From assembly GCF_000801105.2 (NCBI RefSeq), contig NC_079516.1, forward strand, positions 23,535,043 to 23,599,042: 64,000 bases of DNA, given 5' to 3'. The position numbers were made by a program, and so were the translations under genes. The DNA is from Raphanus sativus. Its lineage: Eukaryota > Streptophyta > Magnoliopsida > Brassicales > Brassicaceae. Positions 1 to 11,772 of the stretch are shown here, in pieces. How positions within the stretch are numbered: position 1 is the stretch's first letter; the number at the start of each line of letters is the position of its first letter. The notes under the pieces are model-generated. The model was given only the letters and a program-made list of their open reading frames with translations. It did no database searches and was not told the DNA's origin.

Positions 1-564
1 CGGTGGCGTTGTTGATGTCTATGGAGAAGATTCAGCCACCGTTGAGCACAGCATAACTCCATGGTCTCTCTCTGTTTCTAGGTAACAAGTTAACTCCTCC
101 AGGGTCACAGAACTACTAAGTCTCTAACCTAACAGATAAGGTAGTAAATAACTCTTATTTTTTTGTTCCAGTGGTTATTCATTGCTGAGAGATCCTCGCT
201 ACAACAAAGGACTTGCTTTCACTGAGAAAGAGAGAGACACACATTACTTGCGTGGCCTTCTTCCTCCAGCTGTCGTTGATCAAAATCTTCAGGTGAAAAC
301 TTGATGATTTTAGTTATTATTTAGATATCTTTTGTCAACACTGTTTCTGTGTTTCAAATGATTTTAGGAGAAGAGGCTGATCAACAACATCAGACAGTAT
401 CAACATCCATTACAAAAATACATGGCCCTGACAGAACTTCAGGTAGAATCTTGTTTGTTCAATCTGATGATATATCAGAGAAAGATGAGTTAATCTCTTA
501 CTATTACTATAATTCAGGAAAGAAACGAGAGACTGTTTTACAAGTTGTTGATAGATCATGTTGA

Positions 565-681
<117 letters not shown>

Positions 682-741
682 TAACTTTTTATCTTATGAT
701 TGTTTTTTTTTGTTTTCACACTTTTAACTTTAACTCTTTAA

Positions 742-882
<141 letters not shown>

Positions 883-1056
883 TGATATGATCTTTGTATA
901 ACTAAATGAACAGAGTTGTTGTTGTTGTTGCCTTTTAGGGGATGGGTATACCTGTTGGTAAACTGGCGTTATATTCAGCACTTGGAGGTGTTCGTCCTTC
1001 TGCGGTAATTGCTTAGGGTTTGTTGAGTGTGTTACAAGTTATGAATATGAGACTAA

Positions 1057-1155
<99 letters not shown>

Positions 1156-1156
1156 T

Positions 1157-1215
1157 GATCTTCTTTTCGGAATGAAGGGTCGTGCAAATCTTTTCGGAAT
1201 GAAGGGTCGTGCAAT
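1157..1215 (+). repeat. 27-bp tandem duplication at the deletion junction of malic enzyme copy 1
   Basis: The unit beginning TCTTTTCGGAATGAAGGGTC occurs twice in a row (1162-1188 and 1189-1215) exactly where copy 1 has lost exons relative to copy 2. Copy 2 has one related sequence ending in intron 15 and GGTCGTGCAA. It looks like a repair scar from the deletion (inference). Confidence 0.8.
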
Positions 1216-1517
1216 TTTTGCAAGTGGAAGCCCATTTGATCCAGTTGAGTACGAAGGAAGTGTGTTTGTATCTACTCGGGCGAACAATGCCTACACATTC
1301 CCTGGTTTTGGGCTTGGCTTGGTCATCTCAGGAGCAATACGAGTACATGATGATATGCTTCTGGCCGCAGGCAAGTATCTAGAATGCCTGAAAATCTCAA
1401 AGAGAACTAAAGCTACTCTAAAAGCTTTGTTGGTATTATATAGCTGAGGCATTAGCTGGACAAGTAAACAAAGAGAACTATGAGAAAGGAATGATATATC
1501 CTTCCTTCTCTTCCATA

Positions 1518-2057
1518 TGAGAATTAATAGAAATATGAGAATCAAAGAGTAAAATGTGGCTGGAGAAATGAAGAACAATGAAGAACAAGAGAGAGAGAGT
1601 GAGTGAGACGAAATTAAAGAGAGGAAAGGAGAGAAATAATTTCCTTGATTCATTTAGTTGTCACAAAGGTTACATAAATAGATAAACAAGAGAAAGTAAG
1701 ACAATCAGAATACATAAATAATTGTAGACAAGATCAGGGCATGTCATTTTCAACTGAGATGAAAGGGACATCTCCTCTTTCTCTTCTTTCACATGTGACT
1801 TTGGTTTGTCACACTCCTCCAACAACTCCTACCACTTGCTACCACTTGTTTAAACTCGTCCAAGATATCAGGAAGGTAGTTAAATCAGTCTTTGACATTT
1901 CCATACCTTCCAAGACAAGTTTAGGATAAGACTTGTACACATGTACAACCAGGATGATCAAGACTTGTACTCATGTACAGCCTGGATGATCTAGACTTGT
2001 ACAGACTGTTCTTCTTATTACTACCACTTTTGCTCTTTTATTCTCTTCATGTCAACA
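1518..2057 (-). repeat. 3' LTR of Copia element 1
   Basis: 540 bp, paired with 6461-6998. It is the 3' LTR because the element is transcribed leftwards. The AG-rich stretch GAAGGAGAG (minus strand) borders its inner edge. Confidence 0.93.
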
Positions 2058-2325
2058 CTCTCCTTCAAGCTTGATCATATGGAACAAGTCAAGCTTGGAA
2101 GCCATGAATCAATCCCTCATTAAAACCTTAGCTAGGCAAAATCCAACGGGATAAAATCCAAGCCAAGAAAAAAGAGTAGATCACTTCATGGAGGAGAGAT
2201 CAGTGACATGAGATATCTATGAGTCCCATCCTTGAATGGATGGACTCACACACCTTAGTACTTGCTGCCTTTGTGAAGATATCAGCTAGCTGGTCTTCAC
2301 TTCTTGTGTAGCATGGAAGAATCAC

Positions 2326-5300
2326 TTACTGTTCCACTGCTTGTCTCACCTTGTGGCAGTCTACTTCTATATGTTTTGTCCTTTCATGGAAGACTGAGTT
2401 GGATGCAATGTGTATTGCAGCCTGGTTGTCACAGTGCATAGTCATTGGTGTGTTGATCTCGATCCCCAAGTTTTTTAGCAGCCCCTTGATCCATATAAGC
2501 TCACTTGTAAGCTTCCTCATTGATCTATATTCTGCCTCAGCACTTGAACATGACACCATCTTCTGTTTTTTACTCTTCCATGTGACCAGGTTCCCTCCAA
2601 TAAAGGTGCAATAGCTTGTGGTTGATCTTCTATCAACTCTGTCTCCAGCCCAATCAGCATCACAATACCCAACCACTTCAGTGCTCTTGTTACATGCCAT
2701 CCATACTCCTTGACCAGGCGCCTCTCTTAGGTATCTTAAGATCCTCTCCACCATGTTCCAGTGATGCACCTTAGGAGATTCCATGTGTTGGCTTACTTGT
2801 TTCACAGCAAAGCACACATCAGGTCTGGTGATGGTTAGATATATGAGCTTGCCAACCATTCTTCTATACTTCTTGACATCTTTGAATGGAGTAGCTTCAT
2901 ACTTCCCCTCTCGCAGCACCTTGTAGCCCTCTTCAAATGGTGTTTTGGCTTGTCTACTTCTAAGGTTTCCTGCTTCATTTAAAATGTCAAGTGTGTACTT
3001 CTTTTGAGATAAGAAGAGCCCTTCTTTAAAGCGGCATATTTCAATCCCAAGGAAATACTTCAATTCTCTCAAATCCTTAATATCAAAGGCACTCTTAAGA
3101 AAAAATTTAGTTGAGAGGATACCTTCCTTGTTGTTACCAGTGACGATAATATCATCAACATATACTAGGATCACCACAATACCTTGCTGGCTGGTTAGGG
3201 TGAAGAGAGTGTGATCAGCCTCTGATTTTACAAATCCTCTCCCATTGAGAATGGTGCTCAGCTTGTGATACCAGGCTCTTGGGAATTGTTTCAAGCCATA
3301 GATGGCTTTCTTTAGTCTCAAAACATTTCCTGGTTTCACCATGTCTTCTAGGCCAGGAGGTGGTCTCATATACACTTCATCCTCCAACCCTCCTTGTAAG
3401 AAAGCATTCTTCACATCCATCTGCCATAGATCTCATTCCAAGTTGACAGCAAGTGATAGAACAACTCTTATGGTATGCAGCTTGGCCACTGGTGCAAATA
3501 TCCCATTCTAAGTTGACAGCAAGTGATAGAACAACTCTTATGGTATGCAGCTTGGCCACTGGTTCAAATGTGTCTAGGTAGTCTTCACCATACACTTGAG
3601 TATATCCCCTTACAACCAGTCTTGTTTTTCTCCTTTCTGGCTTCCCATTAGCTCCATACTTGATGGTAAACAAGAGACGACTTGTCACTGCCTTCTTGCC
3701 TTTGGAAAATTCAGTCTCAAACCATGTATTATTCCTGATCATAGCTCCCATCTCATCACCAACTGATGCTCTCCATTCTTCATGTATCATAGCCTCTTCA
3801 TATGTCTTTGGGATGTACTCCTGATCAAGTTCACTGATAAAGACTTGATGGTCCTTTGGATACTATGCAAGTGAGCACACGGCACTGATAGGATGAGCTA
3901 CTGCCTCACCATTGAAGTATACTCTTGGTTTCCTGACTCTTGTACTCCTTCTAGGTTGTATCTGCTCATGTTGTACTCGTGTACTCCTTCTAGGTTGTAT
4001 ATGCTCAGGTTCAGCTTCATTGACTCCACTTGGCTGTACTCGTATACTCCTTATATGTTGTATATGCTCAGGTTCAGCTTCATTGACTCCACATGGCTCT
4101 CCCATTTGTACCTCAGCTTCTGATCTCTCATCTTGATCATGAGATACTGAGCTCTCTTCAGGTTGAACTTGTGTACGCTGCTCAGTTCTATCATCCCCTT
4201 CATGATCAAGATGAGTGATCCCAACATCCCCCACTGTTTCTTCTACAGCTTGTGTTGGAACCTCTCTGACCGGGGCTGGTGAGTTTGGTAAACTGATTTC
4301 AAACCTCTCCATAATAACTCTAAGGTTATTAGCTCTGTCTGAGGCAGATTGAGAGAGATTCTTTAGTTCTTCCCAACTCCTCTCAGCATAATACCCTTTT
4401 GATTCCAGGAACTTAACATCTTTTGATACTAGGAATCTCCTTGTCTCTGGAACATAGCACTTGTAGCCTTTCTGGTGAGGAGAATACCCAATGAACACTG
4501 CCTTTGTACTTCTAGCATCAAGCTTATTTCTCTGCCCTCCTGGTACCAGTACAAAGCAGATGCATCCAAACACACGCATGTGATCCAGAGATGGCTTGCT
4601 CTTGTTGAGAACTTCATAAGGTGAGATGTCGTTGAGAACTCTAGTTGGGGTTTTGTTGATCAGGTGACAAGCAGACACCACAGCATCACTCCAGAACTGC
4701 TTTGGAACACTCATGTGAAACATCATTGATCTAGCCACCTCCATAAGATGCATGTTCTTCTTCTCAGCAACTCCATTTTGCTGAGGATTATAAGGACAGC
4801 TAGTTTGATGAATAATCCCTTGTTGAGATAAAAATTGCTTGAAAGCTCCACTTGTGTACTCTCCTCCATTATCTGACCTGAGGATCTTCGACTTATCACT
4901 GAAGTGGTTGGTGACATGAGAGTGATAGTTCTTGAAAGCTTCCAAGACTCTGTCCTTAGTCTGTATCAGTGTTATCCAAGTGTATTTGGATTTCTCATCA
5001 ATGAAGGTGAAAAAGTACTTGTGATTTTCTCTGGACATACAGGGAGCAGTCCACACATCAGAGTGAACCAGGTCAAAACAATTCTCATAGATTGTGTTTG
5101 ACCTTGGAAATACTGTCTTGCAATGCTTCCCCAAGATGCAAGCTTCACACTCATCATTTTTAAACACCACTCCAGGGAGCATCAGATTTAATGCTCTAGT
5201 GTGCGGATGCCCCAATCTAGCATGCCATATGGTGCTCTCAACCCCAGCAGATGTACTGACCCAGCACCAAGAAGAAGATGATTCAGCTAGTTTAGTCTCT

Positions 5301-6316
5301 TAGAGATGATACACTTCCTGATGACTGTGACCTCTTCCAATAACATGCCCTGTCTTTAAGTCTTGAATTCAACCTCATCTGGTCTGAAGATAACCTGACA
5401 ACTCAGATCAACAGTAGCTCTCCTCACAGATAACATGTTAGATGTAAACTTAGGCATATAAAAGGCAGTTGATTCCCTATCAAACAACCTAAGGTTCCCT
5501 ATCCCTTCTATCTTCACCTTATCACCATTAGCTATCAGAACATTTCATGTGGCAGGCTGGATATCACTAATCAAGTTCCTATCACTAATCATGTGATGAC
5601 TAGCTCCTGAATCTATAATAATGGGTTTAGAGTCAGGAGAGGATATACCAGCCTTCTTGGATGAGATAAGGGATTGGGCAGCTTTGATAAAGAGATTTTG
5701 CTCTTCTGGTTGCTGGACCATCCGGGTTGGTTGCGCCAGTCTCACTTCTCCACCATTCTTCTTTAGTGGAGTCACTACTGAGCGCTGAGTACATGGTTCT
5801 TCCTTGAATCACTGGATGCTCAAACTCCTTGAGCACATCTCCATCTGGTTGACTTCTAAGGAAACCAGCTTCTTTTAAATCTGGTATCTTCTCTTCTCTA
5901 AGGAAATAATTTATCAGACTGTTATAGGTTGAATCCAGGTGCAGCAGTAAGCTAAGAAACTTGTCATGCTCATAAACCACTTGAAGACTCTCCCATAAAC
6001 TTCCATAGCCAATCTGAAGAGTCTCCCATAGATTCCTGGCGGTTTGAATATGAGAGTGTGCCTTCAAGATTGGTGTAGACAGAGAGTTGTGTATGATTCC
6101 AAGTGTTTGCTGGTCTTCTTGAACCCACTTGTTGTCATGCTTCAGGCGTGTGATCTTGATATCCTCTTGAGTCATCCTCTTTGAAGTTCCAGCCTTCATG
6201 ATGTGGCTGTCCCAAAGTCCATGACTTTCCAAGGTGAATCTGGCCACTCTTGACCATATCAGATAATTAGACCCCTCAAGGATCACAGGAATAAAAAACT
6301 CTGATTTTTCCATCAT
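2326..6316 (-). pseudogene. Gag-Pol of Copia element 1 (multiple frameshifts)
   Basis: Pieces in family order on the minus strand: a gag (UBN2-like) start at 6316 (MMEKSEFFIPVILEGSNYL) that shifts frame and lacks a visible zinc knuckle; protease with IIIDSGASHHM near 5620; integrase 5215-3863 with the CxxC part ECEACILGKH and catalytic DVW, RSDNGGEY and QNGVAEKK; reverse transcriptase in two frames (3790-3377 and 3420-2326) with DVKNAFLQG and VYVDDIIVTG; RNase H with SSAEAEYRS and the end of the tract KHIEVDCHKVR. A 70-bp tandem duplication breaks the reverse transcriptase. The linker between integrase and RT contains repeated GVNEAEPEHIQ blocks. It cannot make an intact polyprotein. Confidence 0.92.
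3441..3580 (-). repeat. 70-bp tandem duplication inside the Copia 1 reverse transcriptase
   Basis: The block starting AGTTGACAGCAAGTGATAGA is present at 3441 and again at 3511 with near identity. Since 70 is not a multiple of three, it shifts the reverse transcriptase frame and explains the two overlapping reading frames here. Confidence 0.9.
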
Positions 6317-6460
6317 GAACAGCTGAAGAACATCAAAAACAGCTATTATCCAGTGGTAGAGATTTGTTTTAAAAAAAAATATCAGAATGAGAAAAAGAAA
6401 TTTAGAGTAGATTTGCGGAAGTAGAATTAGGTTTCAAGAGCTTGATGCTCTGATACCATG

Positions 6461-6998
6461 TGAGAATTAATAGAAATATGAGAATCAAAGAGTGAAATGT
6501 GGCTGGAGAAATGAAGAACAATGAAGAACAAGAGAGAGAGTGAGTGAGACGAAATTAAAGAGAGGAAAGGAGAAAAACAATTTCCTTGATTCATTTAGTT
6601 GTCACAAAGGTTACATAAATAGATAAACAAGAGAGAGTAAGACAATCAGAATACATAAACAATTGTAGACAAGATCAGGGCATGTCACTTTCAGCTGAGA
6701 TGAAAGGGACATCTCCTCTTTCTCTTCCTTCACATGTGACTTTGGTTTGTCACACTCTTCCAATAGCTCCTACCACTTGCTACCACTTGTTTAAACTCGT
6801 CCAAGACATTAGGAAAGTAGTTAAATCAGTCTTTGACATTTCCATACCTTTCAAGACAAGCTTAGGACAAGACTTGTGCACATGTACAACCAGGATGATC
6901 AAGACTTGTACTCATGTACAGCTCGGATGATCTAGACTTGTACAGACTGTTCTTCTTATTACTATCACTCTTGCTCTTTTATTCTCTTCATGTCAACA
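6461..6998 (-). repeat. 5' LTR of Copia element 1
   Basis: 538 bp, paired with 1518-2057; the minus-strand primer site TGGTATCAGAGC starts two bases from its inner edge. Confidence 0.93.
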
Positions 6999-7229
6999 TT
7001 CCATCCGCAAAATATCAGCTCATATCGCTGCTAATGTAGCAACTAAGGCATATGAACTAGGTCTCTCCCTTTACTCTCTCTCTCTCTCTCTTCTCCCTCT
7101 CTAGCATACAGTCTTAAAACTAAAAATTTTGGGTTTACAGGACTGGCGGGGAGGCTTCCACGGCCTAAGGAGATTGTCAAGTTTGCAGAGAGTAGCATGT
7201 ACATCCCCACCTATCGCCTCTACCGTTGA

Positions 7230-7600
7230 GACCAAGTAACAAAGCTCCTCTGAGTTATGCTTTGTACGTAAACAGCTGTTTCACGTTGTTCCCCAAGTGT
7301 TTTTCAGTACTCTTTCCAGGGGAAAGTAATAATGGAACTGCTTCGAGTTTAGCGTTCAAACACATACAAGATCTCATGTTTGCCTTGTATATCTTACCCT
7401 TACTAATACTACAAGACTACATATCTTTTCTACACAGGCAGAGAGAATTTAATCCACATTTAGAAATTGTATGGTCCCTATTTTTCTACACAGCCTACAA
7501 GGTCGCTGCATCTCTTTTTACTAACAGAGATTTGAATCTGTTTTTTTCTCTATGATCCTATAGATGGTCTTGTTGAAAACCAGCGCTGAAGTACTCCACC
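7230..7600 (+). other. 3' untranslated region of malic enzyme copy 1
   Basis: This stretch aligns by eye with the sequence after the stop of copy 2 (27436 onward), sharing blocks such as CCCCAAGTGTTTTTCAGTAC and CACTAATACTACAAG-like text. It shows that the duplication reached past the coding sequence. No separate gene is seen. Confidence 0.75.
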
Positions 7601-8480
7601 CACTCGAGTATCTCTGACTCTTTGAATCAAAAGAAACCTGTTTCTCACACTCCTATCAATCGTTCTGATCAGCTTTGTCGAAGGCGAAGATGTTTCACCA
7701 TGTCTTCAACCATTTCTTTCCATCCACAATCCATGTATAGTTACATATTTCAAAGTGAATATCTTAATAGTATTTTGACCTGTAGAGATCGAAGATACTT
7801 TTTCAAACCAGTCACTTGTGTAATCATCTCCCGTAACTTCTCTCGCCAGGTTTCCCCACACTTCATCAGTAGAATATTGACACTCGAAAAACAAGTGATT
7901 CCTTGTTTCCATAGGCTCATCACAAGAAGAACAAGCTGTATTTGCATTCTCACCCACCTTAACATTCTTTCCCCTGTAGAAAATCTATTATGGCATAACG
8001 ATCCATGTTAGGAAAGCAAATTTCGGAGTGGCATAACTGAACCAAACCCATTTACTCCATTCGCAATTTACTCCTTGCGTCCACAACAGGTTCCATGCTA
8101 ATTTTTGATGAGAAATTGCTCTTGTACGTATCTCCCTTCTATTTACATTTAGCAATCTCATCTTCAATCTGGTTCAGAATCGGGACTTTGTGTCTTCGTC
8201 TACGATGCACAGGATCATTTCTTCCTCTACTGTTGCATTCCTTCCTTATCCCAAGATCAATATACCTACTTGGTCCAAGAGTATCCATGATACACCCCAG
8301 TTCTGACTGAACAAGAATCAAACCAAAATGAAGTATGCTTCTCACTGTTTACATTCACTCGATACAATGATTTCGCCATGGATCTATATTTGATAATCTT
8401 ATCCCACATCCAAGTCCCTGCCAGAGTTTTCTCCTTTACTGACCGTAAAGATCCTTTACGAATCAAATATAGATCCAAAT
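7600..8480 (-). mobile_element. LINE (non-LTR retrotransposon) 3' coding remnant
   Basis: Minus-strand frames read as the C-terminal zinc-binding region typical of plant LINE reverse transcriptases: MWDKIIKYRSMAKSLYRVNV and SFWFDSC near 8410-8290, then ACSSCDEPMETRNHLFFEC near 7930-7870 (CxxC...HLFFEC pattern). The frame is broken several times and there is no complete reverse transcriptase. It starts right after the untranslated region of malic enzyme copy 1. Boundaries are approximate. Confidence 0.8.
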
Positions 8481-8595
8481 AGCTAAACTTGTCATCTTAA
8501 GAAAATGTAACATTCAAAAGAGAAAAAGTAAACATATAATTAGCTAAACTTGTCATCTTAAAAAAATGTAACATTCAAAAGAGAGAAAGTATTCA
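8478..8595. repeat. 60-bp tandem duplication downstream of the DC1 gene
   Basis: TAGCTAAACTTGTCATCTTA followed by AATGTAACATTCAAAAGAG appears twice, starting near 8479 and 8540, separated by a short AT-rich piece. Confidence 0.85.
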
Positions 8596-8683
8596 ACAAC
8601 TATATCCTTGGAACTTCTAAAAATGAAAGGGAAATTGCTACAAATTCTTGATGCATACCTGCTACATGACATTGAAATGTTAA

Positions 8684-10471
8684 TCAGTCATATGTAGCAT
8701 CTCTAGATGAAGTAAGACACATTCGAGAGCATAAGTATTTAACAAATCCATCCTCTGAAGACTTGATAATAGAAGGGAAAATGCATCTCTTGCTACACCT
8801 GGTGCAAATTGGTCTAGAGACAGAGGTGTTGGGTACAACTCCTCCTGAACCTGGCGTAGTGTATGTGAATTCTCCCAAAGTGCAGGAAATATGCAACACA
8901 ACCCCACATTCATTGCATGTATAGAACCATTCCTCTGGGTTCAATTTTGTTTCACATGCTTCACACCAATATTTGCCATCCACACTCCTTTCACCATAAG
9001 ACAAATAGAGGGGATGATCATCGTATCTATGCCTCATTACCTTTTGTGGTAAAAAAGCACACACGAAACACAATATGAAGTCGCACTCTTCACAAACTAA
9101 ATATTTTGCCAATCTTCGTTTACATCCACTACAACTCATGTGGATTTTTTGATTCCCCATGTAGAAGTACAAAGGATGTGGATGGCTTCCATGAACAAAT
9201 GGTTCTGAAAGGGAACCACATCGTACATCTATACACATACAATAAGATCCTCCAAGAGCATTAACGTACCTGAAACCAGTAAAACTTTGTAGACAAAGTT
9301 TACAGAAAGATGTTGATATTTCTTCTGTATCTATTTGTAGCGTAAGAGGAAGGTTGCTGCAGACATGCCGTTTCATCCGAGGAAGTTTAGTGCATTTTGT
9401 GTGAAGAGTGAAACTGCATTCCTCACAACTGTAGAACGGCTCTGAACAAATCTGGAACGAGCACGCTCGACAAAGTATGCTTTCGTGGAGGATGGCACCA
9501 TCCTTGCTGATCCGTAAGTTATGATCATGGAGGAAATGCTTTATTGTCGTATCATCAATCACTTCGAATGGTGCTATTTCCTCTTCTTCTTCTGGTGTCC
9601 CTTCTCGTTCGACCATGCCCCATACTTTTTTGTTTGTTGCACATCTTGCATGAACAGCAAAAGTAGGACATTTGGAGCAAGAATAAGCTCCATAGAACCC
9701 ATCAACTTTTCGACGGCAAACTATGCATTTCCACTCTCCATGTCCAAGGCGAGGGGTGTAAGAGATACAGTGATCATGGCGGTTGATGTATATGACACGT
9801 GGCAGATCGATACACTCCCAGTGGATCATGAAATTGCACTGAAGACAGAAATAAGGGCTTCGGTCACCAGTAGTCCCACAAGCATTGCAAGTAAACTCGA
9901 TGAGTCTAGGAACAAGGTGAAGCTGATGCTCATGGGTTGTGAGGCTGACAATATCAACCGGTGGTGGGTTTTTCATGCACTCTTTGCATATGCTGAAATT
10001 GCAAACATCACAATGGTAAAATTCTAGGGAAAATGCCTTCTTGCAAAGAATACATTCCTTGTCAGCGTAAGTAGGTGCTGCTTCAGCCTCACGGTACTTG
10101 AGTGAATGTTTGGGATGGGAAGTGTGGCAAGCCTCTGTAAAAAATGTGACAGATTCTTTATGGAAGTACAATTTGCACTGAACACACATATAGTGAATGT
10201 CGTTGTGTTGACCATCGCACATTTCGCAAATTCCCGGGGATGTGTTGTGATCAACAAACTTGGAAGAAGGGCAGAGTTCTAGCGGATGCTCATGCAACCT
10301 GGGCTTCGAAAGAGTAGAAAGTTGAGGTGATCTCGCTGCACAATCCAAATCCAACTTGAAATCACAGACTGAACAAGAATAGACCAAAGGAGATCCATAT
10401 CTCCTACATAAACTACATGCATAATACTTATCATCAACATTTTCATCATCATCATCACCATCATCATCACC

Positions 10472-10503
<32 letters not shown>

Positions 10504-10509
10504 CATCAA

Positions 10510-10558
<49 letters not shown>

Positions 10559-11106
10559 GACAACATCGACATCATCATCAACATCATGAACATCACCATC
10601 AACATGAACATCACCATCATCATCAAGGCTGATCAACTTGAGAGGATGGTCGGGATGAGAAGAGTGGTTGATTTCTTGTAAGGCTTCACCACACTCTTTA
10701 TGAAACATAGCACCACATCCCAACTCATTGCAACAATACCCTCCGTACATATAATCCAGAACATAACACCCTTTACAGTGACCGTCAACAAATCGAGTGA
10801 AGGGTAACAAACAGAGGCGGACCCACACAGAGTAAAGGGGTGTCAAGTGACACAGGTTAAATTATAAAAACTAGAATTGTTAGCTGTATTTGTTATTGAA
10901 AATAGCTCTGTTGGTTAAGTTGTTGAGCCATTGACCCCCCTTTCCTGAGCTCGATGCTCCTTCTTGCACCTATTTTATCTCTTTAATTTTAGTTAAATTA
11001 TTTATTGTTCAAGGCCCAGCTAAACTATGACCCAGGTAAAATATTATCCTGGGTCCGCCACTGGTAACAAAGGATGCTCGTGAATTGATACCTCTTGTTT
11101 TTCCAT
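8684..11106 (-). CDS. DC1-domain (Cys/His-rich C1) protein, N-terminus split by a MITE
   Basis: The single-exon reading frame from within the MITE (10846) to 8684 gives about 700 residues of repeated DC1 modules. Each has an HEHPL or HPHPL-like start, then CxxC, a second CxxC and a final H/C pair (for example ECEACILCKKAF-like CILCKKAF, YHCDVCNFSIC, FYSCEECSFTLHTKC, FYTCNECGVVLHISC); I count nine or ten. The family binds zinc and perhaps lipids or phorbol-like ligands; plant members are mostly uncharacterised. The natural start is the minus-strand ATG at 11106-11104 (MEKQEVSIHEHPLL). After about 14 codons the frame is split by the element at 10812-11063 and continues as PFTRFVDGHCKGC. Removing the element and one target copy restores the frame. 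An aspartate run between the first modules comes from a (GAT)n tract. Whether a later ATG still gives a protein is unknown. Confidence 0.88.
10435..10626 (-). repeat. (GAT)n/(ATC)n trinucleotide tract encoding poly-Asp in the DC1 protein
   Basis: About 190 bases of CAT/ATC triplets on the plus strand with occasional CAC and CGA interruptions. On the minus strand, in frame, it reads almost only Asp with a few Val and Gly, lying between the first DC1 module and the YACSLCRRYG module. The length is a multiple of three and leaves the frame open. Such tracts are usually length-variable. Confidence 0.95.
10812..11063. mobile_element. hAT-type MITE (252 bp) inserted in the DC1 coding region
   Basis: The ends are inverted: CAGAGGCGGACCCA on the left and CAGTGGCGGACCCA on the right (minus strand). 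It is flanked by perfect 8-bp direct repeats GTAACAAA (10804-10811 and 11064-11071), as expected for hAT transposons. No coding capacity was seen. It sits in the DC1 gene after about codon 14. Confidence 0.95.
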
Positions 11107-11429
11107 TTTGATGTGTTTCGCTTTCCAAACAGCTAAACAGCTCTTCTCTTCTCTTGTGTCGATCTTTTTTCTGATTTTTCTTTGTTAATGAGTTTTTTTT
11201 TTTCTCAAAAGTAAACAAGGCAAGAGCACATGAAATGATTCTTTTGCCGTTCAGATCTCACAATTCACGATTTCACCAAGGCAAAAAGTAATGATAGACT
11301 ATTGGAAGTTGGACATTTTAAAAACATTTTCAATATTTCTGAAACCGAGTTTTAATGTATGAGATGCAAATACCCTTTAATTAATCATGGTTGTAAAAGC
11401 AGCTCAGCTGAAGTTTTTCCTTTTTTCTT

Positions 11430-11758
11430 TTTTTTTTTTGTGTGGTTGATTATGCTATTACAAATCATGAAAAACATTACATAGATGATATTACAGCCGA
11501 CAATACTACCTGTCTTCTGAAGATTCACGCCTGACTGCATCACCCTGAGTCGCCTTATGAGATTTATTCCTGACGGTATTCCTTGCGCCATGCTGAAGAT
11601 CTCTTGTAAGCCTTTTCTCTAATATTCTTGCATAATCTGCCTTCTCCGGGAATTGAAACCCAGACCTCCTCCTGTAGAAATTGCGTTGCCTAAGATTCGA
11701 ACCCAGATCTGGGTGTAGAAACCTTTAAACCTTGACTATTAGGCCACGGTGCTTCAAC
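11430..11758 (-). mobile_element. tRNA-derived SINE
   Basis: Read on the minus strand, it begins AGTTGAAGCACCGTGGCC, then a box A-like TGGCCTAATAGTCAAGG and, about 40 bases on, a box B-like GGGTTCGAATC (plus GGGTTTCAATTCCC further in), and it ends in an A-rich tail (T-run 11430-11440 on the plus strand). Flanking 14-bp direct repeats TTTCCTTTTTTCTT lie at 11416-11429 and 11759-11772. These are the hallmarks of a Pol III-transcribed SINE moved by LINE machinery. A fragment of the same family lies at 63763-63840. Confidence 0.88.
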
Positions 11759-11772
11759 TTTCCTTTTTTCTT

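Larger units (their letters stand above)
1518..6998 (-). mobile_element. Copia LTR retrotransposon 1 (degenerate), inserted in malic enzyme copy 1
   Basis: LTRs are 1518-2057 and 6461-6998, ending TG..CA (TGAGAATTAA at left, ATGTCAACA at right). The element reads on the minus strand. A perfect primer site for initiator tRNA-Met (TGGTATCAGAGC on the minus strand) lies at 6447-6458 next to the right LTR, and a purine tract lies beside the left LTR. Host flanks TTCCAT are repeated on both sides (about 1511-1516 and 6999-7004). By eye the LTRs differ by about 22 substitutions, nearly all transitions, plus a 2-base indel (about 4%), so it is the oldest of the LTR elements here. The coding part is broken in several frames. 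Confidence 0.95.

Noticed and set aside
1172..1447. Small open frame [19 protein letters not shown] as a new gene
   Set aside because: It is malic enzyme exon 16 read through the duplicated deletion scar, not a separate gene.
10417..10632. Plus-strand poly-His reading frame and minus-strand poly-Met reading frame
   Set aside because: They are the other frames of the (ATC)n tract that encodes poly-Asp in the DC1 gene; no independent coding evidence.
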